Below are positions 1-7,969 of a stretch of 10,849 bases of DNA, piece after piece. The translations under genes were made by a program, and so were the position numbers. The notes beneath the pieces are model-generated. The model ran no database searches. It was not told where the DNA came from and worked only from the letters and a program-made list of their open reading frames with translations. Numbering within the stretch: position 1 is the stretch's first letter; each line of letters starts with the position of its first letter. Location: contig QMKT01000046.1 of assembly GCA_003646505.1 (NCBI GenBank), forward strand, positions 1-10,849, written 5' to 3'. The stretch comes from Campylobacterota bacterium. GTDB lineage: Bacteria > Campylobacterota > Campylobacteria > Campylobacterales > Sulfurovaceae.

Positions 1-764
1 TCATCGAGATCTTTTGTATTGGTATGCAGATAAATATGATTGATCCCTTCTCTTATGATAGGCAGCATCTCTATCCAGATAGGTTCATCATGCATCTTTT
101 TATAGACATCTACATTTTCCTGCAACAAACGTACAGCCAGTTGACGATAAGGAATGCAGTTGTTATACTTTTTTTCTTCTAAAAAGTTTGTGATCACTGC
201 GATCTCTTCTTCTATATGATCAGAGTAGATCACTTTTGCACTTGTCTCTTCTCTTTCATACACTTCAATGATCGCTGCTTTAAGTTCCTCGATCCCTGTT
301 TTATCTGATGCAGATGTTTTAATACAAGGCACACCCAAGATAGAAGAGAGTTGTTTCTCATCAATAGATATACCCTCATTTTGCGCTTCATCATCCATAT
401 TGAGCGCTACAACCACTTTTTTACCTGTTTCAAGCAACTGTGTGGTAAAAAGCAGGTTTCGTTGCAGGTTGGTAGAGTCTACAACATTCACAATGACATC
501 ATATTCATCACTTTGTAAAAAACTTTTTGTTACTTTTTCTTCTATAGTATATTCCGTTAAAGAATATGCACCAGGAAGGTCAATAATATGGACTTCATAA
601 TCCTTACAGCTCACCTCATCACAAAGCGTAAATTCCACTTCTGTTTTGTCGACTGTTACACCGGAAAAGTTACCCACTTTAAGTGTGGCATTTGAGATAG
701 CATTAATCAGTGAACTTTTCCCTACATTTGGCTGACCTGCCAGGGCAATGGTAATTTTTTCCAA
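1..764 (-). CDS. feoB: Ferrous iron transport protein B, N-terminal part (FeoB, cut by window edge)
   Basis: Inner-membrane Fe(II) transporter; only the first 254 residues, the cytosolic GTPase (G) domain and part of the helical GDI-like domain, lie in the window. The frame reads open from 764 to base 3. All GTPase motifs are visible: G1 GQPNVGKS (residues 10-17), the switch threonine in GNFSGVTV (about T37), G3 DLPG (62-65) followed by AYS as in FeoB, G4 NMDD (122-125) and G5 TSAS (150-153). The segment VVDSTNLQRNL (94-104) is also FeoB-like. There is no ATG near the start. I chose TTG at 764-762 because AAGGA (775-771) lies 6 nt upstream and the G1 loop then begins at residue 10, as is usual. 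No feoA precedes it; the next gene upstream is the AsmA-like gene. A Fur box upstream predicts iron repression. Identification is firm. Confidence 0.95.
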   Translation of the reverse strand, partial: MEKITIALAGQPNVGKSSLINAISNATLKVGNFSGVTVDKTEVEFTLCDEVSCKDYEVHIIDLPGAYSLTEYTIEEKVTKSFLQSDEYDVIVNVVDSTNLQRNLLFTTQLLETGKKVVVALNMDDEAQNEGISIDEKQLSSILGVPCIKTSASDKTGIEELKAAIIEVYEREETSAKVIYSDHIEEEIAVITNFLEEKKYNNCIPYRQLAVRLLQENVDVYKKMHDEPIWIEMLPIIREGINHIYLHTNTKDLD

Positions 765-782
765 AACTTTTCCTTATAGTGC

Positions 783-794
783 AATATAAATATA
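783..794 (-). promoter_or_regulatory. Probable feoB -10 region
   Basis: On the minus strand two adjacent TATATT hexamers occur directly downstream of the Fur box, 18-30 nt before the TTG start. Either would give a short 5' leader containing the AAGGA ribosome site. No convincing -35 is visible, as is common for sigma-70 promoters of Campylobacterota. Confidence 0.5.
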
Positions 795-799
795 CTAAA

Positions 800-814
800 T
801 GATAATTATTATCA
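800..814 (-). promoter_or_regulatory. Fur box (7-1-7) in the feoB promoter
   Basis: The sequence TGATAATTATTATCA is a perfect 7-1-7 inverted repeat (TGATAAT, one base, ATTATCA) and matches the classical Fur consensus at all 14 defined positions. It lies 36 nt upstream of the feoB start. Two tandem TATATT hexamers (794-789 and 788-783 on the minus strand) follow it and are candidate -10 boxes. With the first of these, transcription would start near 782 and the Fur box would cover about -18 to -32, so bound Fur-Fe(II) should block RNA polymerase. The facing gene ends at 893 on the same strand, so feoB is the only plausible target. Confidence 0.88.
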
Positions 815-850
815 CTTTTTTACATAGATGGAGTATATTCCAAATTCTCT

Positions 851-893
851 TAAAAAACAATAAAGATGAGAGTTGTTATCAATAAAACCTCTC
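851..893 (-). terminator. Weak candidate terminator after the AsmA-like gene
   Basis: On the minus strand a hairpin with GAGAG/CTCTC arms (868-872 with 889-893, inner part partly paired) starts at the stop codon of the AsmA-like gene. It is followed about 10 nt later by a T-rich stretch that includes six consecutive T (the A-run at 852-857 on the plus strand). The stem is short and the T-tract is displaced, so termination here is only plausible. It would separate this gene from feoB, which has its own promoter. Confidence 0.35.
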
Positions 894-3409
894 TAAAAGT
901 TAAGCCCTTTTAAAAATTTTGCTGCTTTGCTGCCTAAAGCTTTTTCAAGTTTCTTTTGTACCTTTTCGTTAGAGAGTTGTTCTTTAAGTAGCGCAGAGGT
1001 ATCGATGGTTACCTTCGGATTATCGGCACTCCCTCTTATTTTGCCGTGTATCGTATATTTTTCATACACAAAAGTAAAATTGGCCTTATGTGTATCACTA
1101 CGTTTATCTATGCTGCCGTTAAGGATCTCGAAACTGCTGTGTGAGCCTTGTGCCCTAAGTGTATAGCGTGTGACTTTCTTCTTGATATCCGCATGAAATT
1201 TGCTAGAAGAGAAGATAATACGCGCAGGATCTTTACCCAAGAACATTTTTACGGTCTGTGTTAAGCTACTTGGTTTGATCTGAAAAGATCGGATATCAAG
1301 ATCTACTACACCTGATTTTTGCTTTATATTATAGGTGCCTTTCCCATAAGCCTGTCCTAGAAAAAATTTCTTATGTCCCAAAAGCCCTAAAATATTGAGG
1401 AGGGGCACAGCAGTAATCGTACTGCGGAGTTCTTTTCCATGTAGACTATAGTTTATTTTTCCGCCCAGAGAAGTAGTGTTTCCTGTCAATTTAAGCTTTT
1501 TCTCTTTAGAGAACACCCCTTTGAGCACTATAGGGCCATAAAGTTTTTTATCTATATAAGGCTGTAATTTTTTTAACTCCGGGATATCAATGCGATAAGC
1601 ACTTTTAACACTTTTCTTTTTTTGATCATAGACCATAGTGTTCAGGTCGATATTTGCCAAAGGTGTCCTTAGTTTTGTTGTCATGTAAACTTTCTCTTTT
1701 TCAAAGGTACCGGAACTTTCAAGCTTTACCTTCATCTTTAACGCTTTACCCATCCATTTCTTCATTGCCGATGACTGAGTCACAAGTTTAGTACCTTTCA
1801 GAGAAAATGTACCCTCTTTTGCTTTTACATCGGTCATTATTACCTTCGCATCCATCGTACCTTTTATGTAGACGGGTACCCCCATCAAAGCAAGTACTTT
1901 CTCTACCAAAATTTGTGGAGCATTTAATTCTGCTTTTTTATTACCATGTTTTTTGCTGTCATAACGAAAGGCTACCTTTTTACCCAGACCTTTGGTCTCT
2001 CCGGAAATAATTAGGGTATCCCTAAACTGCAATTTTCCTTTTGCTCCAAACGTTTCCCCTCTCTTCGTCTTTGATTTTGGCAGTAGCGCCTTAACATCAT
2101 GAAGAAGCAAGTCATACTCTGAAATGAGCATTTTATCTTTAAGGTCATAGCTGAGGGAAGAGAGTTTCAACTCTGTAAGTGTTGAGAGTAGGGTGACATT
2201 TGCTCTAAGCTTTTGTTTGTCTATTTTCCCTTTGGAAGTGAAGGAAAACTGATTTTTTACAGGTATTTTACTACCCCATTTTTGAGCAAAAGTCTTAGAA
2301 ATAAGACTTCCTTTGTCAATATACAGATCATATTCTCCAGACTTGGCAGAAATATCATCCATGCTCACGGTGCCGTTCACTTTCCCTTTGGCATACACTG
2401 GCTGTCTAAATAAAGGCAACATTTTTTCTAAAGAGATTTCCTGTAATGTGATCTTCGCGTTCTTTCCAACACTAAACCCTAGTTCTCCTCCAAAAGAACT
2501 ACTTTTCCCGGCAACAAAAAACTGTTTACCCTCAAGTTTCATATCACCCTGGGCTTTGAAAGCGCCTGTCAACTTGTTTTTTGTCACAATACGCAACTCT
2601 TTTACATCTAACACATATTTTCCCATGAATATTTTACTAGCAATATCAAATCGTGTATCTTTAAGAAGTACACTAAAGAGATCACTTTCTACCTCTCCTG
2701 TTATGCCGACAAAATTCCCTTGAAGCTTTGCCTCTGCTTTTGCAGAGATTTCACTTTTTGCAGGAAGCGTATAACCATAAAGCTGTTTCACCAAAGCGCG
2801 GTCAAAAGAAGCCTGATGAAGCAATAGTTGCCCCTGTCCTTCTGCCTTCCCATTCCCTATATCTGGCATATTAACATCTATGTCCACTTTTCCATGTGCC
2901 AAAGCAGGTTTACCTAAAAGTGTCAATATTTGCTCAAGCCGGGCATCTTTCATCTTCAGTATGATCTTTTGAGCCACATCATCCATGATCTTGAAACTGT
3001 AATCTATCTTTGCACCCAAAGCTAGCCCCTGCCCCGTCACATCGATCTCTTTTCCTTCTCTTTTAAAATTCCCTTTAAGATCGGCCTCTCCTAATATCAA
3101 CCCTTCATAATCAAATTTCTTTGCTGTGACCTTATAAATACCATCAAGAGAAAAACCCCATACCCCATAATGACTTGCTGTCTCTACCAGAGCCTGACCA
3201 TCGATCACAAAAGTTAATCGAACGGTGCCATATTCAAGTTTGAAAGATTTCACCTCAACAGGCAACCCTATCTCCTCTTCCAGCGCTTCCTTAACGTAAG
3301 GCTTAAGCATGGTGTTACCTGTTTGAGTAAAAGGAAAAAGGAAAAGAACGCCTAGCGTCAATGATAAAAATAATAAAGCCGAAAGTATGATCATGGGTAA
3401 TTTATGCAT
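893..3409 (-). CDS. AsmA/TamB-like membrane-anchored periplasmic repeat protein
   Basis: Protein of 838 residues with one N-terminal membrane segment (about 5-27) and then a long domain of alternating beta-strand pattern with no further membrane helix. This is the layout of AsmA, TamB and YhdP proteins, which anchor in the inner membrane and form a lipid-binding beta-groove across the periplasm. Four internal repeats are visible, starting near 158 (LEQILTLLGKP), 327 (LEKMLPLFRQP), 502 (VEKVLALMGVP) and 670 (LLNILGLLGHK). Each opens with a short amphipathic helix followed by a G-K-x-type strand, with spacings of 169, 175 and 168 residues. The C-terminus (GSADNPKVTIDTSALL, about 793-808, then a Lys-rich helix) resembles the end of AsmA C-terminal domains. 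The gene is divergent from the Bat operon across 43 bp. The start ATG has no good ribosome site. A role in phospholipid transport or outer-membrane upkeep is inferred from the family; the exact subfamily is uncertain. Confidence 0.8.
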   Translation of the reverse strand: MHKLPMIILSALLFLSLTLGVLFLFPFTQTGNTMLKPYVKEALEEEIGLPVEVKSFKLEYGTVRLTFVIDGQALVETASHYGVWGFSLDGIYKVTAKKFDYEGLILGEADLKGNFKREGKEIDVTGQGLALGAKIDYSFKIMDDVAQKIILKMKDARLEQILTLLGKPALAHGKVDIDVNMPDIGNGKAEGQGQLLLHQASFDRALVKQLYGYTLPAKSEISAKAEAKLQGNFVGITGEVESDLFSVLLKDTRFDIASKIFMGKYVLDVKELRIVTKNKLTGAFKAQGDMKLEGKQFFVAGKSSSFGGELGFSVGKNAKITLQEISLEKMLPLFRQPVYAKGKVNGTVSMDDISAKSGEYDLYIDKGSLISKTFAQKWGSKIPVKNQFSFTSKGKIDKQKLRANVTLLSTLTELKLSSLSYDLKDKMLISEYDLLLHDVKALLPKSKTKRGETFGAKGKLQFRDTLIISGETKGLGKKVAFRYDSKKHGNKKAELNAPQILVEKVLALMGVPVYIKGTMDAKVIMTDVKAKEGTFSLKGTKLVTQSSAMKKWMGKALKMKVKLESSGTFEKEKVYMTTKLRTPLANIDLNTMVYDQKKKSVKSAYRIDIPELKKLQPYIDKKLYGPIVLKGVFSKEKKLKLTGNTTSLGGKINYSLHGKELRSTITAVPLLNILGLLGHKKFFLGQAYGKGTYNIKQKSGVVDLDIRSFQIKPSSLTQTVKMFLGKDPARIIFSSSKFHADIKKKVTRYTLRAQGSHSSFEILNGSIDKRSDTHKANFTFVYEKYTIHGKIRGSADNPKVTIDTSALLKEQLSNEKVQKKLEKALGSKAAKFLKGLNF

Positions 3410-3452
3410 GCTTCATTATACTAAAATAACCATATAAGTGCTAAAATACACT
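3410..3452. promoter_or_regulatory. Compact divergent promoter (AsmA-like gene / Bat operon)
   Basis: Only 43 bp separate the two start codons. On the minus strand TATAAT (3420-3415) ends 5 nt before the ATG of the AsmA-like gene. On the plus strand an extended -10, TGCTAAAAT (3439-3447), ends 5 nt before the BatA ATG at 3453. Both positions predict transcription starting at, or within a base or two of, the start codon, so both messages may be leaderless; neither start has a Shine-Dalgarno sequence. Alternative -10 hexamers also exist (TATACT 3417-3422 on plus, TTATAT 3437-3432 on minus) and would give short leaders of about 16-24 nt. Confidence 0.5.
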
Positions 3453-4361
3453 ATGCATTTTTCATTCGGTTCGCCAACCCTATTGGTTCTACTGTTACTC
3501 TTGCCCTGTTTTCTTTGGTGTAAACAGTACAGTAAGCCCTATTATTTTCCCAAGTTGTCATGGATCACACGAGAGAGTCCTCTTTTAAGTTGGGAACCCT
3601 GGTTAAAAATGGCGCTCTTTTCTCTCATGGTCTTTGCCCTTGCCAAACCTTTTGTCTATGATGCCAAAGCCAATCAACACAAAAAAGGCCGAGATCTCAT
3701 TTTGGCCATCGATGCAAGCGGTTCAATGGCACAACGCGGGTTTGACGGGAAAGACCGGTTTAAAACAAAATATGAAACCACACTTACACTTTCGCAAGAC
3801 TTTGTCAAAAAACGTTTTGATGACAACATGGGCGTTGTCATCTTTGGTACCTTTGCCTACACCGCTTCTCCGCTTACCTATGATCTGGAATCTCTCTCCT
3901 ACTTACTTGAAATGACCAATGTCGGATTAGCAGGAGAAAGTACTGCTATAGGTGATGCCATCATGCAGTCCATACGTACACTCTCTTATGGTGAAGCAGA
4001 CAATAAAGCCATTGTGCTGATCACAGACGGATATCACAATGCAGGGCACACTTCCCCTAAAGCTGCTGTAAGCAAAGCAAAGTCTTTAGGTATCAAGGTC
4101 TATACCATCGGTATAGGGGAAAAATCTGATTATGATGCATCCCTGCTGGAGACCATAGCCAAACAAAGTGGTGCAAAGAGTTACGCCGCTTCTTCTTCCA
4201 AAGCCCTTGGAGAAATTTATGAAGAGATAAATACTTTGGAACCCTCTGCCATACGAAGTGAAAACTATCTTAATCAGAGACTGCTTATCATGTACCCATT
4301 GATCCTCGTATTTATCTTACTGTTACTCTGGGTATTGGGTACGCAAAGGAGGGGGATATGA
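3453..4361 (+). CDS. batA: BatA-like VWA-domain membrane protein
   Basis: First gene of the Bat operon. Membrane segments at about 7-23 and 52-66 precede a von Willebrand factor A domain, and a third segment (277-295) ends the protein. The metal-ion-dependent adhesion site is intact: DASGS (D87-S91), T164 in STAIGDA, and D192 in ITDG. The loop between the first two helices and the C-terminal QRR are positively charged, which places the VWA domain in the periplasm. The frame is open upstream to a GTG at 3438 (five more residues). I prefer ATG 3453 because a -10-like box (TGCTAAAAT) lies where the longer version would be coding and the hydrophobic N-terminus then starts normally; neither start has a ribosome site. 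The gene overlaps the next by ATGA. BatA proteins accompany MoxR ATPases and have been linked to aerotolerance and envelope stress; the biochemical role is not established. Confidence 0.88.
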   Translation: MHFSFGSPTLLVLLLLLPCFLWCKQYSKPYYFPKLSWITRESPLLSWEPWLKMALFSLMVFALAKPFVYDAKANQHKKGRDLILAIDASGSMAQRGFDGKDRFKTKYETTLTLSQDFVKKRFDDNMGVVIFGTFAYTASPLTYDLESLSYLLEMTNVGLAGESTAIGDAIMQSIRTLSYGEADNKAIVLITDGYHNAGHTSPKAAVSKAKSLGIKVYTIGIGEKSDYDASLLETIAKQSGAKSYAASSSKALGEIYEEINTLEPSAIRSENYLNQRLLIMYPLILVFILLLLWVLGTQRRGI

Positions 4362-5893
4362 CTCTTTTAAGCCCAAGTTTTTTATGGTTGATGCTCCCTT
4401 TGTTCTTGCTTTTATGGAAAGGAAGACTGCTGTTCACTCAACGTATTCACCTTATTGTACTAATGCTTCTTGTACTTACACTCTCACGTCCTGTAGAAGA
4501 ACAAGCTCTGCAGGAAGCCAGCATTAAAGCCAAAGATATACTCATTGCGATTGATGTCTCTTATTCTATGAAAGCTACCGATATCGCTCCTACGCGTTAT
4601 GACTTTGCAAAAGAGACCATTGCTCTCTTGTTGGAAGAAAACCCCGGCGATAACGTCATGCTCATCGCATTTACCACAAATCCTCTCCTGCTCTCTCCTC
4701 CCACGACCGATCACAAACTTATCACTATAGCCTTGGAGTCTCTAAACCCTGAATTCATCCTGACAAAAGGGACATCCCTGGAAAAATTGTTTCAGCAACT
4801 GGCCAAAATGAACAGGGGGCACAAAAACCTCATCCTCATGACTGACGGAGGAGAAGAAGATAATCTTGAAAAACTAACAAAACTGCTACATGAAGCCGAT
4901 GTTTCCTTAACAGTATTGGCCTTGGGAACGACACAAGGTACCACCGTTCATAACTCTGAGGGTACCTTACTCAAAGATCAGGAGGGGAATCTTGTTGTCT
5001 CACGGATCAACCCCCTTTTAGCCTCTTTGGTATCTTCTGTCTCTGGAACATACATAGAGCCTTACCTCTCAGCGGCTGCAACGGCAAGAGAGATCAGTAG
5101 ATCCCTACAAAGCAATGCGCGTAAAGCACAAAACGTACAAAAAATGCAACGCTATTACCTCGAGCGTTATCAAATACCTTTATTTCTTGCGGCATTACTC
5201 TTTTTGATGGTACACACAAGAGCCATCAAATACCTGTTTCTCCTTTTTGCCCTTTTAGGTTTTCAAACACAAGCCTCGGTACTGGACAACTATACCCTCA
5301 GTCTTGCTTACAAAAGTTACCAAAAAGGCGATTTCAACACTACGCTAATGCAGATAAAACAGATCAAAGTACGTTCATTGCAAAGTCAAATGACTTTGGG
5401 TCACGCATACTACAGACAAGGTGATTTCAAAAAAGCTATACATACCTATAAGTCTATTCGCTCGACTTCTGTCCTTATCAAACAACAACTCTATTACAAT
5501 ATAGCCAATGCCTATGCCATGCAGGAAGCGTATGATAAAGCCAAAATTTACTATACTAGAACATTACAATTAGGCGAAGATGTAGATGCCCGTTATAACT
5601 TATCACTTATTGCACTCTTACGTGACCCAAAGAGTGCCCAACTTGGTATTGCCCACCCTAAGTCACAAAGTTCTAATTCCAGTAAAAGTGAAGCACAAGA
5701 AGCCAAGAAAGATGAAACACGCAGCGAAGATCAGCCCAGCTCAGGAAGTGGGGGTGGGGGAGAGAGTCAATCCAGTAAAGAGCAGAAGAAGAGCAAGCTT
5801 CTCTATGATGGGAAGTCGGAACAACAACCTCTGAGTTCTAAAGTCTATGAGCTGATAAACAAAGGATATATACATGAAAAACAACCTTGGTAG
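4358..5893 (+). CDS. batB: BatB-BatC fusion: VWA domain plus TPR domain
   Basis: A 511-residue protein joining what are usually two genes. The BatB part has membrane segments at about 3-20 and 31-43, a VWA domain with intact metal site (DVSYS D66-S70, T139 in TKGTS, D163 in MTDGG) and a membrane segment at 272-286. The BatC part begins with a second hydrophobic stretch (291-306) that looks like a former signal peptide ending in TQAS. It continues with TPR-type helices (about 310-415, e.g. YYRQGDFKKAIHTYKSI, NIANAYAMQEAYDKAKIYY) and a Ser/Glu/Lys-rich tail with a glycine run (464-468). The six-residue loop HTRAIK between the two helices is basic, so it is probably cytosolic, leaving both VWA and TPR domains in the periplasm. 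A strong ribosome site (AAGGAGG, 4346-4352) precedes the ATG, which overlaps the batA stop. The last 20 nt overlap batD. Confidence 0.88.
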   Translation: MTLLSPSFLWLMLPLFLLLWKGRLLFTQRIHLIVLMLLVLTLSRPVEEQALQEASIKAKDILIAIDVSYSMKATDIAPTRYDFAKETIALLLEENPGDNVMLIAFTTNPLLLSPPTTDHKLITIALESLNPEFILTKGTSLEKLFQQLAKMNRGHKNLILMTDGGEEDNLEKLTKLLHEADVSLTVLALGTTQGTTVHNSEGTLLKDQEGNLVVSRINPLLASLVSSVSGTYIEPYLSAAATAREISRSLQSNARKAQNVQKMQRYYLERYQIPLFLAALLFLMVHTRAIKYLFLLFALLGFQTQASVLDNYTLSLAYKSYQKGDFNTTLMQIKQIKVRSLQSQMTLGHAYYRQGDFKKAIHTYKSIRSTSVLIKQQLYYNIANAYAMQEAYDKAKIYYTRTLQLGEDVDARYNLSLIALLRDPKSAQLGIAHPKSQSSNSSKSEAQEAKKDETRSEDQPSSGSGGGGESQSSKEQKKSKLLYDGKSEQQPLSSKVYELINKGYIHEKQPW

Positions 5894-7025
5894 CCTTATC
5901 CTTTTTCAGCTCTTCAGTTTTTGTCTCTTCAGCCTTATGTCGCATGCTGAAGATTTTACCCATAGCTTTCATGTGAACAAGACGGATCCTTATGTCAAAG
6001 AAGGGGTAATACTCACACTTGATCTCAACCAGACCAGTCATGACAAAGTATTGCTTTTTGATTTTAAGATCAAAGAAAGTGATGCCTATCATTTTCAAAG
6101 GCTGGATATCGAAGAGACAGACACAGGACATCATGCACAGGTACATTATGTCTATCTCATCTATCCGCTGAAGTCCGGGAAGATCAACATTGCTTTCGAC
6201 CTTCTCAAAAAAGTTACCACTGAGGACAGTGTGGCTTACAGTTTTTCCGGAGACAGGGATAATGTCAAAGGACTGGTCACTGTTGACACAGATGTCAAGT
6301 TGCCACCCCTGCAGTTAAACGTACAAGCATTACCTGAAAACACTCTCTTAGTCGGTGACTTTAAACTGACTCACGCTATCAAAAAGCATCAAGCACAAGC
6401 CTATGAACCTCTACCTATACAGGTTAGTATTGGTGGAAAAGGTTACCCTCCCCTGCTCAATACACTTTTACCCAAAGAAGGAAACTTTACACGTTTTACC
6501 GAAGATCCTGTTGTCAAGTCTATCGTTACGATACAAGGCTCACAAAGTACAGTCACTTACGCTATGGCTCTCTCCCATACACAGAGTTTTACCCTCTCTC
6601 CCCTAAAGATCAAAGCATTTGATCCTCATACACAAAAGAGCTATTACCTTACCGTACCAGAGCAACATTTTGATATAACAACGCCCAAAACAAACACATT
6701 GGTAGATGCCATAGACTCACCTCTACTTCTCAAAGAAGACTGGTCATGGCTGAAAACGCTCTTAGGCTACGTTGTCGTATTTACTGCAGGGTATCTCTCC
6801 GCTTTAAGCTGGAAATGGACAAAAAAGCAGAGAAGAAAAGAGGACAACCCCTTCAAAGATAAGATACAAAACTGCAATGATGCAAAAGCATTACTGCAAT
6901 TGCTTATGGCAACAGAAGATAAACATTTTACCTCTACCATGGAAATACTGGAAGCTTCTTTATATGGAGATGGTAAAATAAATTTTAAGAAAGTGAAACA
7001 AGACTTGTTGGAGAAAATAATATGA
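5874..7025 (+). CDS. batD: BatD-like protein, short form
   Basis: A 383-residue protein with an N-terminal signal peptide (hydrophobic core about 6-22, likely cleavage after SHA at 25), a beta-rich periplasmic region, one membrane helix (about 294-312) followed by the basic stretch KWTKKQRRK, and a cytosolic tail of about 70 residues. This layout and its place after the BatB/BatC gene match BatD (oxygen-tolerance family). It is shorter than the BatD proteins I know of (usually well over 450 residues), so one of the Ig-like modules may be missing. I assign it mainly on context and architecture. AAAGGA (5861-5866) precedes the ATG by 7 nt. The start lies inside the end of the batB frame, and the stop overlaps the moxR start as ATGA, so translation is probably coupled. 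The tail could contact the cytosolic MoxR/DUF58 proteins (inference). Confidence 0.75.
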   Translation: MKNNLGSLILFQLFSFCLFSLMSHAEDFTHSFHVNKTDPYVKEGVILTLDLNQTSHDKVLLFDFKIKESDAYHFQRLDIEETDTGHHAQVHYVYLIYPLKSGKINIAFDLLKKVTTEDSVAYSFSGDRDNVKGLVTVDTDVKLPPLQLNVQALPENTLLVGDFKLTHAIKKHQAQAYEPLPIQVSIGGKGYPPLLNTLLPKEGNFTRFTEDPVVKSIVTIQGSQSTVTYAMALSHTQSFTLSPLKIKAFDPHTQKSYYLTVPEQHFDITTPKTNTLVDAIDSPLLLKEDWSWLKTLLGYVVVFTAGYLSALSWKWTKKQRRKEDNPFKDKIQNCNDAKALLQLLMATEDKHFTSTMEILEASLYGDGKINFKKVKQDLLEKII

Positions 7026-7969
7026 ATGAACAAATAAGCCTACTCAAAAAAGAACTAAGCAAAGCTGTTATTGGGCAAGAAGCAATGATAGAAGGTTTAC
7101 TCATAGGACTGCTTTGTGATGGGCATATACTTGTCGAAGGAGTACCGGGTCTGGCCAAAACAACCACGATCAATGCACTCTCAAAAGCCATAGGTCTGGA
7201 TGCAAAGCGTATACAGTTTACCCCCGACCTTTTACCCTCTGATATCATAGGTGCGCAAATTTACAATCCTCAGGATCACTCTTTCAGCATTAAAAAAGGT
7301 CCCCTTTTTACCCATCTTCTTTTAGCCGACGAGATCAACCGTGCTCCTGCCAAAGTGCAGTCTGCACTGCTTGAAGTCATGCAGGAGAGACAGGTGACCA
7401 TCGCAGATGAGACCTTTAAACTTGAGCGTCCTTTCCTTGTCATGGCAACACAAAACCCCATAGAACAAGAAGGGGTATATGCTCTCCCTGAAGCACAACT
7501 GGACAGATTTATGATGAAACTCGTGGTGCATCATAATAGTGAAGAAGAAGAGCTGGACATCATGCGTAAAGCCGCAAGTAAAAGTTTCGGAGAGATAGAG
7601 ACTGTACTGGACATAGATGTGCTACACAAGCTTCAAGATACGATCAACACTCTTCATATCGATGAAGAGCTGGAACGATATATGGTACAGCTTATCGCTG
7701 CTACGAGAGACCCCATTAAGTTTGGTCTCGAAGAGATCGCTGAGAGCATCATGTTTGGTGCCAGCCCAAGAGCTTCTATAGACCTCTATAAAGCAGCAAA
7801 AGCAAAAGCCTTTTTAAGAGGCAAATCTTTTGTCAGTCCTGCCGATATAGGGTATGTGATCCACAATATACTACGCCACCGCATTGTACTTTCTTATGAG
7901 GCAAGAGCCAAAGGCATAAGTACAGATCAAATTATCTCTCGTATTGTTGAGACTTTACCTGTACCCTGA
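7022..7969 (+). CDS. moxR: MoxR-family AAA+ ATPase
   Basis: Cytosolic AAA+ ATPase of 315 residues, normal for MoxR proteins (AAA_3 family). Visible motifs in order: Walker A GVPGLAKT (40-47), Walker B LLLADE (99-104) followed by the MoxR-typical INRAPAKVQSALLEVM, sensor 1 in ATQNPIEQEG (N145), the PEAQLDRF arginine segment (R162), and sensor 2 in GASPRASI (R250) within the C-terminal helical lid. MoxR ATPases are thought to work as chaperones that, with VWA partners, help assemble or load cofactors into protein complexes. Here the natural partners are BatA, BatB-C and the DUF58 protein. The ATG overlaps the batD stop by 4 nt, with GGAGA (7010-7014) 7 nt upstream. In many described clusters moxR is the first gene; here it is fourth. 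Family assignment is certain; the client protein is unknown. Confidence 0.95.
   Translation: MNEQISLLKKELSKAVIGQEAMIEGLLIGLLCDGHILVEGVPGLAKTTTINALSKAIGLDAKRIQFTPDLLPSDIIGAQIYNPQDHSFSIKKGPLFTHLLLADEINRAPAKVQSALLEVMQERQVTIADETFKLERPFLVMATQNPIEQEGVYALPEAQLDRFMMKLVVHHNSEEEELDIMRKAASKSFGEIETVLDIDVLHKLQDTINTLHIDEELERYMVQLIAATRDPIKFGLEEIAESIMFGASPRASIDLYKAAKAKAFLRGKSFVSPADIGYVIHNILRHRIVLSYEARAKGISTDQIISRIVETLPVP

Noticed and set aside
268..600. 110-residue plus-strand reading frame
   Set aside because: It lies antisense to feoB, whose GTPase motifs are all intact on the other strand.
1807..2723. Several plus-strand reading frames of 66-136 residues
   Set aside because: All are antisense to the long AsmA-like gene and show no motif or ribosome site.
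5838..6146. 102-residue minus-strand reading frame across the batB/batD junction
   Set aside because: It opposes two well-supported genes and has no recognisable domain.
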